Source: Selenomonadales bacterium (GTDB lineage: Bacteria > Bacillota > Clostridia > Christensenellales > QALW01). From it: a stretch of DNA of 43,515 bases. This document shows positions 25,275 to 32,398 of this stretch, piece by piece. Below the pieces are notes generated by a model. The model was not told the DNA's origin, searched no databases, and saw nothing but the letters and a program-made list of their open reading frames with translations. The stretch spans positions 1 to 43,515 of the forward strand of contig QALW01000028.1 in the NCBI GenBank assembly GCA_003150515.1. Reading direction: 5' to 3'. How positions within the stretch are numbered: position 1 is the first letter of the stretch; each line of letters starts with the position of its first letter. The position numbers were made by a program, and so were the translations under genes.

Positions 25275-26723
25275 CTATTCCAACGTTATAAATTCCGAGC
25301 TGGTTACATAGCTCCCCTGCGGACAAACGCTGGTTATTTCCACATAATAACCTTTAGCCTCCTCAGGCAGCCGGGCATTTATTTTTCCGCTTTGAATATC
25401 AACTTCGCATTCGCACTTTTGCCATTCCTGCTCCATATTGGAATCCGCCCCATATGAAAGAGGCGCGTCTATATAATAGCATATTGCGCTTAAGGCGGTT
25501 GTATCGCTTGGAATTTCCACGCTTAAATCAACATCCCTGCCCGCCGACGAAGACGGATGCTCCTTAATGGAAGTCATGGGCAGGCCGCCTTTAACGGCCC
25601 AGTCGGCAAATCGATAGCTCTCATAGGGAATCCATCCCAAATCATGGCTGTGTCCCATATTCATACGCATGGAAAAGACCGATTTGGAGATGGTGTCCAT
25701 ATATGAAGCGCTGTTGGTATTGATTGAAAAGGCGTTATCCCCCGCCCAGCACAGCCATAGAATGGGGGATGTTACCTTATCCAGCCTTTTGCTCGCGTCC
25801 CAAAGCTCCACTGCGCCCGGCGTAAAATGATTTTTCATCCAGGTAAGGCTTTCTCCCAGATGCGCATGCCCGTATATGGGAATATTAAAGGCGTACCGGT
25901 TATCATAGCCCATCGCTATGGAAGCTATAACGCCGCCCCAGGATATGCCGGTAAGGCCTATTTTATCGCTGTCTATTCTCTCATCCGCGCGCAGCAGGTT
26001 ATTAGCCATAATGGCCGAGCCCACGGCATGATACATCCATTGACGGGACACATCCCGGTTATAGGAGGACATTCCGTCATTGTCAGGTATAAGTATACGG
26101 GAATCCTCCTTGCGCTCCTCGGCGGGAATGCTCTTAATCCAGTCGTTGCTGTCGTAAAAGCTGGTTATGCTTCCGTTCTTTGGACGGTAGCCCGTATTGC
26201 ACATTGCAATAGCGGCGTATCCTCTGTTGTTCCATACCTTAACCCACTGAGGAAAGGCAAAGCCCCCTCCTCCATGCAGCAGCACTACGGCCGGAACGGG
26301 ATTCTCCGCAGACGCGCCTTCCGGAAAGCCTATGTAAGCAAATATTTTAGTCTGAACGCCGTTATTTTTAAGCCCGTCGTAATATAAGGCCTTAATTCCC
26401 GGATAACCCACCGGATCATAATCGGGAAGCCAGGTAATGGAGGGCACGGCCTGCATATAATATTCAAACATAAACTCTATCTCCTCATTTTTGCTCTCAA
26501 AAGAATCGGGTATTTCTATATTGGGCAGCACCAATTCGCCAAACGGCTGCTCTCCGCCGGGCGAAGGCTCCGGCTGAGCCTGCTCCGTTGAGGAATTGCT
26601 CTGCGTTTGAGACGCGCTCTTAGTATTCTGCGGACTGCCGTCGGGCGTTTCCCGGGGAGCGCAGCCTGCCAGGACAGACAGCGCAAGCAGAATGGCCGAC
26701 GCGCAGAATATTATTTTTTTCAT
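25275..26723 (-). CDS. Lipoprotein alpha/beta hydrolase, paralogue of the preceding gene
   Basis: Surface-anchored hydrolase of 482 residues. A signal peptide with lipobox LAGC puts the lipid on Cys21, followed by a Ser/Gln/Pro-rich linker (about 22-65) that spans the wall. The alpha/beta domain has the oxyanion loop HGGGG (150-154) and the elbow GISWGG with Ser261, and ends in the same beta domain as its paralogue. AAGGAGGG precedes the ATG. The pair suggests a two-step use of one ester class, outside and inside the cell, or duplication followed by relocation. Substrate unknown; sugar-ester or acetyl-xylan deacetylation is possible. Confidence 0.85.
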   Translation of the reverse strand: MKKIIFCASAILLALSVLAGCAPRETPDGSPQNTKSASQTQSNSSTEQAQPEPSPGGEQPFGELVLPNIEIPDSFESKNEEIEFMFEYYMQAVPSITWLPDYDPVGYPGIKALYYDGLKNNGVQTKIFAYIGFPEGASAENPVPAVVLLHGGGGFAFPQWVKVWNNRGYAAIAMCNTGYRPKNGSITSFYDSNDWIKSIPAEERKEDSRILIPDNDGMSSYNRDVSRQWMYHAVGSAIMANNLLRADERIDSDKIGLTGISWGGVIASIAMGYDNRYAFNIPIYGHAHLGESLTWMKNHFTPGAVELWDASKRLDKVTSPILWLCWAGDNAFSINTNSASYMDTISKSVFSMRMNMGHSHDLGWIPYESYRFADWAVKGGLPMTSIKEHPSSSAGRDVDLSVEIPSDTTALSAICYYIDAPLSYGADSNMEQEWQKCECEVDIQSGKINARLPEEAKGYYVEITSVCPQGSYVTSSEFITLE

Positions 26724-26759
26724 CTAAATTAACCCTCCTTAAAAATACACATATAACTA

Positions 26760-26787
26760 ATTATAAGAGTTTTGTTTCATCATACAA
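26760..26787 (-). promoter_or_regulatory. Candidate promoter of the lipoprotein hydrolase
   Basis: On the minus strand TTGTAT (26782-26787) and TATAAT (26760-26765) are 16 bp apart, about 40 bp before the start at 26723. The remaining intergenic stretch up to 26925 is AT-rich and holds nothing else except the shared upstream motif at 26832-26844. Confidence 0.4.
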
Positions 26788-26925
26788 GAGAGAATATTAA
26801 CCTTAGAGAGCACAATACAAACTATTAATGCTATGCTTCTGAAAGTTTCATGCGGTCAGGAGCGCAATACAGTTTATTTAAGCGGCATATTATGAAAATT
26901 CCAAGCAGGCATATAAATATACAAA

Positions 26926-26951
26926 AACCTCTTTAATATTAAAGAGGTTTC
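26926..26951 (-). terminator. Intrinsic terminator of the ger operon
   Basis: AAACCTCTTTAA pairs with TTAAAGAGGTTT around AT and is followed on the minus strand by a T-rich tail. It lies about 75 bp after the gerC-type stop and closes the operon. Confidence 0.7.
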
Positions 26952-27025
26952 AGACAATGCCATAAGAGCATATAGGCATTACGGCCGGCGGGCAGCCGCC
27001 CTTCCAAGCTTTAAAAACGCCGTTT

Positions 27026-28123
27026 TTAAGGGGTTACCGCCTCCAATACGCTTTGAGCGTCCACAGCAACGGTTACGCTTTTCCAAAATTCAGCCGTATC
27101 ATATCTCTCCTGCCCCTCCCGCGCGAGCGCCAGAGCCTCCCGCGCCAGCCCCAGATTATCCAGCCCCAGCTCATTATGAATATAATTCAGATATTCATAA
27201 GCTCTGTCCTCCACATTTTTATTAAGCTCCTCCGCCAGAATTTCCACCTCCTGCACGCTGGGCGTAATGCTGTTCTGCGAGCTTATTTCCATAACATCAG
27301 CATTAATATCCAGCGTTATTTCAAAATTGAAGCTGTCCCCCTGCTTTTTAGTTTTTATACGCCTGGAAATATTGCAAAGCGCCGTCACTTCGCATTTTTC
27401 CCCTCTTAATTCGCATTCGTACACCATTATGCCCGTACTGTGATTTTCGCGCAGCATCACATACATATTGGTCTGCTCATAATCCAGCTCGCCCACCATA
27501 ACGTCCTTTTTCATAACCGCTCCGCCAGAGAGCACAGGCTTGCCTTCGGGATCCAGGCCCACAATAGGCAGCACGCTGTTGCAGCCGGGAGTATAATAAT
27601 CCTTCATAAAGCCTACTATATCCAAGCTGGGAAGCAAGCTGTTCTCATTTGCAGTCAGCACAACGTTGGTAATATACGCCGCGCGCACTTCCTCTTCGGG
27701 AGAAGCTTCCTTAAGAATTTTATCCGCTCGTTCAGAAGCCACGGCCAGCTTTATAGTGGCGCTTGTGCCCGGACTGCGGTACATAATATCAATATAAGGC
27801 CACAGCCCTTTTTGAGAGAGCTCCTTGCCGTACATTAGCACGTTCAGCATGCTTGTGCTCCATGATTCAAAATTATAGCCCGCTCTCTTCTGCCTGGTCT
27901 CGCCCACGCTGCTTTCAGTAAGACTGATTATTTCAGCGCTGACCGGCTCGCCTGAAAGAGACTGATAATATATTCCCGTAACAGTAACGCCCTGCTTGCC
28001 GTCTTCGGGCACGTCGTACGCTCCTATTACCGGATGGGCGCAATCCTCTATAGGAATGGAATCCCAGCACGAACACAAAGAGACGCATAAAAGAAAAACC
28101 GCAAACAGCTTTAAAAACCTCAT
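27026..28123 (-). CDS. Ger(x)C family spore germination lipoprotein
   Basis: Lipoprotein subunit (365 residues) of a germinant receptor in the inner spore membrane. The signal peptide ends SLCSC, putting the lipid on Cys19, and the mature protein begins CWDSIPIED, the Cys-Trp-Asp opening typical of GerC proteins. The C-terminal half shows the long helix/sheet pattern of the family (about 200-360). An upstream in-frame start is possible, but GGAGGG precedes the ATG used here, which overlaps the gerB-type stop by 4 bp (ATGA). Third gene of gerA-gerB-gerC; a terminator follows. Confidence 0.92.
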   Translation of the reverse strand: MRFLKLFAVFLLCVSLCSCWDSIPIEDCAHPVIGAYDVPEDGKQGVTVTGIYYQSLSGEPVSAEIISLTESSVGETRQKRAGYNFESWSTSMLNVLMYGKELSQKGLWPYIDIMYRSPGTSATIKLAVASERADKILKEASPEEEVRAAYITNVVLTANENSLLPSLDIVGFMKDYYTPGCNSVLPIVGLDPEGKPVLSGGAVMKKDVMVGELDYEQTNMYVMLRENHSTGIMVYECELRGEKCEVTALCNISRRIKTKKQGDSFNFEITLDINADVMEISSQNSITPSVQEVEILAEELNKNVEDRAYEYLNYIHNELGLDNLGLAREALALAREGQERYDTAEFWKSVTVAVDAQSVLEAVTP

Positions 28124-29265
28124 TTTTTGCCCTCCGCCCATAAAATTCCGCTTTTAGCCGAAGCCCGCGACCGCTTTTTGGCAGAGCGATATTTAATCAG
28201 GCCCATAACGGGCAGCAGGAGCCCATATAACCCTCCGAATACGAGCAATATAATATACAGAATTTCCAATTCGTCCGCCGGAGGCAGCAAGGAAGCCGTA
28301 ACAACCACCACCAGGCCCCAAACAAGCAGCGTAATCCAGGGTTTCTTTTTAAGAGGCGGCGCCAATTCCAGTATGGCGCTGCTGGCGGCATATCCGCAGT
28401 TAATCAGAGGCTTAATCAGCATAAGATTAAAAAAGAGCAGAGTAAAAAACAATCTTATAAAAAGGCCGTTGGTGCTTGAACGCAGCAAAAGCATAGAAGA
28501 ATAGCCTATATCCGAGAGCATATATTCTCCAAAAACCAGCACGCATGCAAAATTAATGACTGCAAAGCCCACTCCCGAGGCCAGAACGCCAAGAACGGCA
28601 TAATTTCTGCCCCTGTCCTTATTTTTTACCGAGGGATAAAAGGTATACAATACTTCCAGCCCTATAAAAAAGCTCATGGCCGCAAAAACGGCATAAACCG
28701 GATCATTCCAGCCGCTTAAATCAGATATGGGCAGAACATTGCGGAAATCCGCCTTGTCTATGCTTAGAATAAAAGCGGCGGCAAGGCAGATAAAGCAAAC
28801 GAAAAGCACTATATTGATTCTGCCTATTACTTTCATGCCTTTGCTCGCAGCATAGAGCACGCAGAGCATCATTACGGCCTCTATTATTATATTAGGGGTT
28901 CTGGGAAGCATATTAGTACCTATCAGTTCGCTCATTGTTTTAAGCGCAACAATGCAGAACAGCGTCAGCATAAGCGCATACAGCGCCCTGACAATCCATC
29001 CCGCTTTGCCCATCATATCTTTCATAGCGTCCGCAAAAGAGCGTTCTGAGCGTTTAAGGAACGTACAGATTAAAAGAGTATATATTATGGGAATAAGCGT
29101 AATAAGCAGAGTAAGCAGCCAGCCGTCATGTCCTGCGCCCTTGGCCAGCAAGCCGGGCAGCACATAAACTCCGCTGCCTATGAGAGTATTTATGATAATA
29201 TAGCCAAGCTGCCTGCCGTTTACGCTGTCCCTGCTGATTTCCTGCGGTGTTCTGTTCAAATTCAT
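28120..29265 (-). CDS. GerB-type spore germination permease
   Basis: Integral membrane protein of 381 residues with about ten hydrophobic segments, of the endospore germination permease family within the APC superfamily. Members form the B subunit of the germinant receptor, which binds the small-molecule germinant. The first helix carries GYIIINTLIGSGVYVLPGLL, the usual opening. GGAGAG precedes the ATG, 5 bp after the gerA-type stop; the end overlaps the gerC-type start. The germinant cannot be predicted from sequence. Confidence 0.92.
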   Translation of the reverse strand: MNLNRTPQEISRDSVNGRQLGYIIINTLIGSGVYVLPGLLAKGAGHDGWLLTLLITLIPIIYTLLICTFLKRSERSFADAMKDMMGKAGWIVRALYALMLTLFCIVALKTMSELIGTNMLPRTPNIIIEAVMMLCVLYAASKGMKVIGRINIVLFVCFICLAAAFILSIDKADFRNVLPISDLSGWNDPVYAVFAAMSFFIGLEVLYTFYPSVKNKDRGRNYAVLGVLASGVGFAVINFACVLVFGEYMLSDIGYSSMLLLRSSTNGLFIRLFFTLLFFNLMLIKPLINCGYAASSAILELAPPLKKKPWITLLVWGLVVVVTASLLPPADELEILYIILLVFGGLYGLLLPVMGLIKYRSAKKRSRASAKSGILWAEGKK

Positions 29266-29270
29266 CTCTC

Positions 29271-30692
29271 CTATTCCATGTTCCTGCGTTTCTTATATTC
29301 TTCTATTGTCACTGCCCGTTTCTTTTTTGCTTTATCCTGTCTTGCTGTAAAATAAATATACGGAGAGCCCAGCGTGCTTAAAGCGTTGAGCCGGCAAATC
29401 AGCAGAAGCAGCGCTATGCTCACGCCAAACAGCCCGAAAAAGCTCGCCATAATTATTACGCCGTATCTCAGCAGACGTATAGAATTGGCCAAGGGATAAT
29501 TAGAAATGATATAACCGCTCATGGCGGATATTATAACCACAAGCAGGGTGGCTTCGGATGTAAACTGGGAATTGACTAAAGCCTGCCCCAGCACAATAGA
29601 GCCGAATACGCCTATCGTGCCGCCCAGCACGGTGGGCAGGCTTATACCCACTTCAAATATAAGCAAAACTAAAAGGTCCACTATAATAACCTCTATTGTA
29701 AGAGGTATAGGCACCATGCTTTCAGCGGCTATGAGCATGCTCGCCATTTCGCTGGGCAAAAGGGAGCGGGAAAAATCCAAAAGCGATATATATATGCCGG
29801 GGAGGGCTACCGATATAATAAAACCCGCCATTCTCACAAACTGTAGTATTTTCCCTAACGGATTGCCTATGGCCGCGTCATTAGGCGATTCAAACAGCTC
29901 TTTAAATGAAGCGGGAGAAACCAGCGCTATGGGCTGCTGATCGCATATAACTGCAACCTTGCCTTTAATCAGCATAGAGCATACAGTATCCGGCCGTTCC
30001 ACAGCCTTAATAGTAGGAAATATGCTTTTCTGATCTGAGATTACCGGACGAACATCCCCTATTGTGAGCACCTGTTCAAGCTGCGCGTTTTCCAGCCTGC
30101 TTTTAATCATCTCGGGCAGGCGCGCGTCGCATCTGTCCTTCATAAACAATATAGCTGTGCGGGTATTCGTCTGGCATCCGATATAGACGTTAAGCACTAC
30201 TAATTCCTTTGTGCGCAATCTTCGCCTGATTAACGCTACATTAGGAACCAGATTTTCCACAAATCCGTCCCGGGCGCCCAAAATAGTTTTATCCAGAGAG
30301 GATTCCTCAACAGAACGGGAAGCCCCGCCATGCATATCCACGACTATAGCTTTATTCACTCCGTCAATAAGCAGCACGGTAAATCCCGAAAAAAGCATTT
30401 CCAGCGTCTCGTCCAGGCCTTCCAGCGCAATTTGCTGGGAGCTGGCCGTGCCCGTCCGCATAACCTCGCCCACATCTTTCGCCTTGCAGTATGTTTCCAA
30501 AAGGCTGCGCAGAATATCCTGTTCTATAAGCTGCTGATCGGTAACTCCCTCCAGAAACATTACGGCGCATTTAGTCTGCCTTGGATTATTTATAACCACC
30601 CGTCGCATGGAAAGGTCGGCGTTTTCATCCACATACGGCTGAAAAAAAGCAATATTTTTTTCTATATCTTTGGAAAGACAGCCTGAACTCAT
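29271..30692 (-). CDS. GerA-type spore germination receptor subunit
   Basis: Membrane protein of 473 residues, the A subunit of the receptor. A soluble N-terminal domain (about 1-270) is followed by four or five membrane helices (about 285-450). The conserved family stretch PNDAAIGNPLGKILQFVRMA is present before the first helix, and DLLVLLIFEVGISLP near residue 345. An earlier ATG (30707) has no ribosome site; GGGAGA precedes the one used here. The operon order A-B-C is the standard one, and a sigma-G-type promoter lies just upstream. Confidence 0.93.
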   Translation of the reverse strand: MSSGCLSKDIEKNIAFFQPYVDENADLSMRRVVINNPRQTKCAVMFLEGVTDQQLIEQDILRSLLETYCKAKDVGEVMRTGTASSQQIALEGLDETLEMLFSGFTVLLIDGVNKAIVVDMHGGASRSVEESSLDKTILGARDGFVENLVPNVALIRRRLRTKELVVLNVYIGCQTNTRTAILFMKDRCDARLPEMIKSRLENAQLEQVLTIGDVRPVISDQKSIFPTIKAVERPDTVCSMLIKGKVAVICDQQPIALVSPASFKELFESPNDAAIGNPLGKILQFVRMAGFIISVALPGIYISLLDFSRSLLPSEMASMLIAAESMVPIPLTIEVIIVDLLVLLIFEVGISLPTVLGGTIGVFGSIVLGQALVNSQFTSEATLLVVIISAMSGYIISNYPLANSIRLLRYGVIIMASFFGLFGVSIALLLLICRLNALSTLGSPYIYFTARQDKAKKKRAVTIEEYKKRRNME

Positions 30693-30719
30693 GCATATAT
30701 CTCCCATTCTTTTTATTTA

Positions 30720-30749
30720 TATTATGACCATACGTTTGCGCTTTTATGC
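30720..30749 (-). promoter_or_regulatory. Sigma-G-type (forespore) promoter of the ger operon
   Basis: On the minus strand GCATA (30745-30749) and CATAATA (30720-30726) are separated by 18 bp. This matches the published sigma-G consensus GHATR-N18-CATnHTA at every defined position. It lies about 30 bp before the gerA-type start and fits the known forespore expression of germinant receptors. Confidence 0.75.
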
Positions 30750-30803
30750 CAATTTTTAAGAGCTATATTTTAAGCTTAAAAAATTGAGGAAGCTAAGAAT
30801 GAA

Positions 30804-30832
30804 TTGACAGGCCGTCCTGTATAATCTATAAT
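30804..30832 (+). promoter_or_regulatory. Consensus promoter of mntP
   Basis: TTGACA (30804-30809) and TATAAT (30827-30832) are perfect and 17 bp apart. Transcription should begin near 30840, leaving a leader of about 120 nt before the mntP ATG. Such a strong promoter with a long structured leader points to control after initiation. Confidence 0.85.
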
Positions 30833-30839
30833 AACTAGC

Positions 30840-30946
30840 GTTATTCATGAACGCATTAAAGCCGGGATGCATAATCCGTCGGGCATACGCAATCATGCGC
30901 CAATGAGCCGGTTGCATAAATCAGGCGCACGCGCTTGATTTTTTTA
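30840..30946 (+). promoter_or_regulatory. Attenuator leader of mntP, possible metal-responsive riboswitch
   Basis: The leader ends in an intrinsic terminator directly before the mntP ribosome site: AAATCAGGCGC pairs with GCGCTTGATTT and seven T follow. Upstream, GCGCC (near 30898-30902) can pair with the GGCGC of the terminator arm, giving an alternative antiterminator, and the same GCGCC can instead pair with the upstream GGGCAT region. Two mutually exclusive folds are the hallmark of a riboswitch-type attenuator. I do not see the GGGGAGUAG motif of the yybP-ykoY manganese riboswitch that normally precedes mntP, so the class is open. Confidence 0.5.
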
Positions 30947-30960
30947 TTTGGGGGTAGAGT

Positions 30961-31533
30961 ATGAGTATATTGGAACTCGTGCTGCTGGCGCTTGGATTGG
31001 CTATGGACGCCTTTGCCGTAGCGGTATGCCGAGGGCTAGCCATGGAGCGCTTAAATATAAAGCATGCGTTTATAATAGCGCTTTTCTTTGGGGGCTTTCA
31101 GGCAGGCATGCCTCTTGCAGGCTGGGCATTGGGAATATATTTTGAAAAATATATAACCAGCATAGACCATTGGATCACTTTTATACTGCTGGGCATAATA
31201 GGGGGCAAAATGATATACGAAGCCATAAAGCCTGAAGAGGAATGCGCTTCAATCAGCTCCCAGCTCAATATTAAAGAGCTCATAATAATGGCCGTCGCCA
31301 CCAGCATAGACGCTCTGGCCGTTGGCATAACATTCGCTTTTTTAAAGGTTAATATCGCGCTTTCCGTCTCTTTGATAGGCGTAATAACTTTCATTTTGTC
31401 TTTTATAGGCGTCATGATAGGCAATCGCTTTGGAAACAAATATAAAAATAAAGCTGAACTGGCCGGAGGAATTGTGCTTATTTTAATAGGCGTAAAAGTT
31501 CTGCTAGAACATTTAGGCGTTATATCCTTTTAA
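30961..31533 (+). CDS. mntP: Manganese efflux pump MntP
   Basis: Six-helix membrane protein of 190 residues that exports Mn2+ from the cytoplasm. It shows the two-repeat structure of the family, each half with an acidic metal motif: LAMDAFAVAVCRGL with Asp16, and ATSIDALAVGITFAF in the second half. Length is the family norm. A GGGGGT stretch precedes the ATG. It is a single gene behind its own consensus promoter and an attenuator-like leader, and is closed by a strong terminator. Confidence 0.95.
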   Translation: MSILELVLLALGLAMDAFAVAVCRGLAMERLNIKHAFIIALFFGGFQAGMPLAGWALGIYFEKYITSIDHWITFILLGIIGGKMIYEAIKPEEECASISSQLNIKELIIMAVATSIDALAVGITFAFLKVNIALSVSLIGVITFILSFIGVMIGNRFGNKYKNKAELAGGIVLILIGVKVLLEHLGVISF

Positions 31534-31553
31534 ATATTTTATAGAATAATTTT

Positions 31554-31595
31554 TGCGCGCCATTTTGCATAAATGCAAAATGGCGCGCATTTTTT
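31554..31595 (+). terminator. Strong intrinsic terminator after mntP
   Basis: A perfect 17-bp stem (31554-31570 with 31573-31589) with a two-base AA loop is followed by six T. It lies 20 bp after the mntP stop. The stem is longer than usual and element E7 abuts it directly. Confidence 0.8.
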
Positions 31596-31811
31596 ATGCG
31601 GGAGGGGGCGGCGCCGGCCAGGCCGAAGGCCTGGCCGGCCGCAGCACGCGCAGGCAAGGCGTTTGCGGCCGTATACGGCCGCCGGGCCGAGCATACTGCT
31701 CGGCCCAGGGCAGGCGTTCCCGCCTGCCCAAACGCCTTGCCTGCGCGTGCTGCGGCGGCGGTTTGGCGCCCTTTCAGGGCGCCAAACCGCCGCGCCGCCC
31801 CCTCCCGCATA
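31595..31811. repeat. Nested cloverleaf element (E7): a cloverleaf inside a cloverleaf arm
   Basis: A perfect 18-bp stem (31595-31612 with 31794-31811; GGGGGCGGCG core) encloses three arms that abut without gaps: 31613-31639 (12 bp, loop GAA), 31640-31754 and 31755-31793 (18 bp, loop TTC). The middle arm is itself a complete cloverleaf: a perfect 26-bp stem (31640-31665 with 31729-31754, inner end GGCGTTTG as in E2 and E4) enclosing hairpins at 31665-31682, 31684-31706 and 31708-31729. The simplest reading is one element inserted into, or grown from, an arm of another. No protein is encoded. Confidence 0.93.
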
Positions 31812-31817
31812 TATATA

Positions 31818-31887
31818 ACTCCCCGCCCCCCTTAACCATTCAATAAGGCCTTAAGGCCTTATTGAATGGTTAAGGGGGGCGGGGAGT
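31818..31887. repeat. Perfect 70-bp palindrome (E8)
   Basis: Two 35-bp arms are exact reverse complements with no loop, centred between 31852 and 31853. The outer part reads CTCCCCGCCCCCC, the inner part is AT-richer. It follows E7 by 6 bp and overlaps the next hairpin by two bases. It has no side arms and no T-run. Confidence 0.93.
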
Positions 31888-31953
31888 CTCCCTGTTTATT
31901 AATAAGAAGCATGTGCCTTTTGGCACATGCTTCTTATTAATAAACAGGGAGAC
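31886..31953. repeat. Perfect 32-bp-stem hairpin (E9)
   Basis: Perfect 32-bp arms (31886-31917 with 31922-31953) flank a TTTT loop. The arms are moderate in GC, unlike the neighbouring cloverleaves. It abuts E8 on the left and the rpsU terminator on the right. Confidence 0.92.
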
Positions 31954-31954
31954 A

Positions 31955-31979
31955 AAAAGCCGGATTACATCCGGCTTTT
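31955..31979 (-). terminator. Intrinsic terminator of rpsU
   Basis: AAAAGCCGGAT and its complement pair around a 3-nt loop, followed by a T-run on the minus strand. It begins 3 bp after the rpsU stop. Confidence 0.8.
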
Positions 31980-31982
31980 AAA

Positions 31983-32156
31983 TCAATATTTACGCTTTCT
32001 TGCAGCCTCAGCCTTTTTCTTTCTCTTAACGCTGGGCTTCTCATAATGCTCCCTCTTGCGAACCTCGCTCATCAGCTGTTCACGGGCGCATTTACGCTTA
32101 AATCTCTTCAAAGCGTTTTCCAAGGATTCATTTTCTCCCACACGGATTTCCGGCAT
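31983..32156 (-). CDS. rpsU: 30S ribosomal protein S21
   Basis: Small basic ribosomal protein of 57 residues, the usual length. The translation begins MPEIRVGENESLENALKRF and ends with a Lys/Arg-rich tail, AEAARKRKY, both typical of bacterial S21. S21 sits near the 3' end of 16S rRNA on the platform of the small subunit and helps mRNA binding. GAGGGGAGGGGAA lies before the ATG, and a perfect consensus promoter stands 65 to 95 bp upstream. It is a single-gene transcript ending in the terminator described above. Confidence 0.96.
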   Translation of the reverse strand: MPEIRVGENESLENALKRFKRKCAREQLMSEVRKREHYEKPSVKRKKKAEAARKRKY

Positions 32157-32220
32157 ATATTCCCCTCCCCTCGCTTGCCTAGCTTATGCATAGAGAGTAT
32201 TAAGTCTTTATACAGTAGGG

Positions 32221-32249
32221 ATTATACCCTAAAGTTACAATGCTGTCAA
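32221..32249 (-). promoter_or_regulatory. Consensus promoter of rpsU
   Basis: On the minus strand TTGACA (32244-32249) and TATAAT (32221-32226) are perfect and 17 bp apart, giving a leader of about 60 nt. Confidence 0.85.
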
Positions 32250-32398
32250 TAAGGTATTTACCCTATTATGATTAAATTCAAAAAGTGTTCATAACCCGCC
32301 GACAATATTAAAAATGTTGCGTTAAACCCCTTTTTATCCTATAATAAAAATATAAATTATAAAAATTCTGTTGTATCTTTATATTGGAGAATAATTTT

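Noticed and set aside
30840..30960. yybP-ykoY manganese riboswitch before mntP
   Set aside because: Expected from gene context, but the conserved core sequence is not visible; recorded only as an attenuator leader of open class.
31553..31846. Several overlapping open frames of 80-97 codons inside E7
   Set aside because: They are products of the GC-rich palindrome, occur on both strands, have low-complexity Gly/Arg/Ala/Pro content, and lack ribosome sites.
5409..31953. Palindromes as amplification or assembly chimeras
   Set aside because: Chimeras give simple inverted copies of flanking DNA. These have a recurring three-arm plan, a shared core and always lie between intact genes. It still deserves a long-read check, mainly for E8 and E9.
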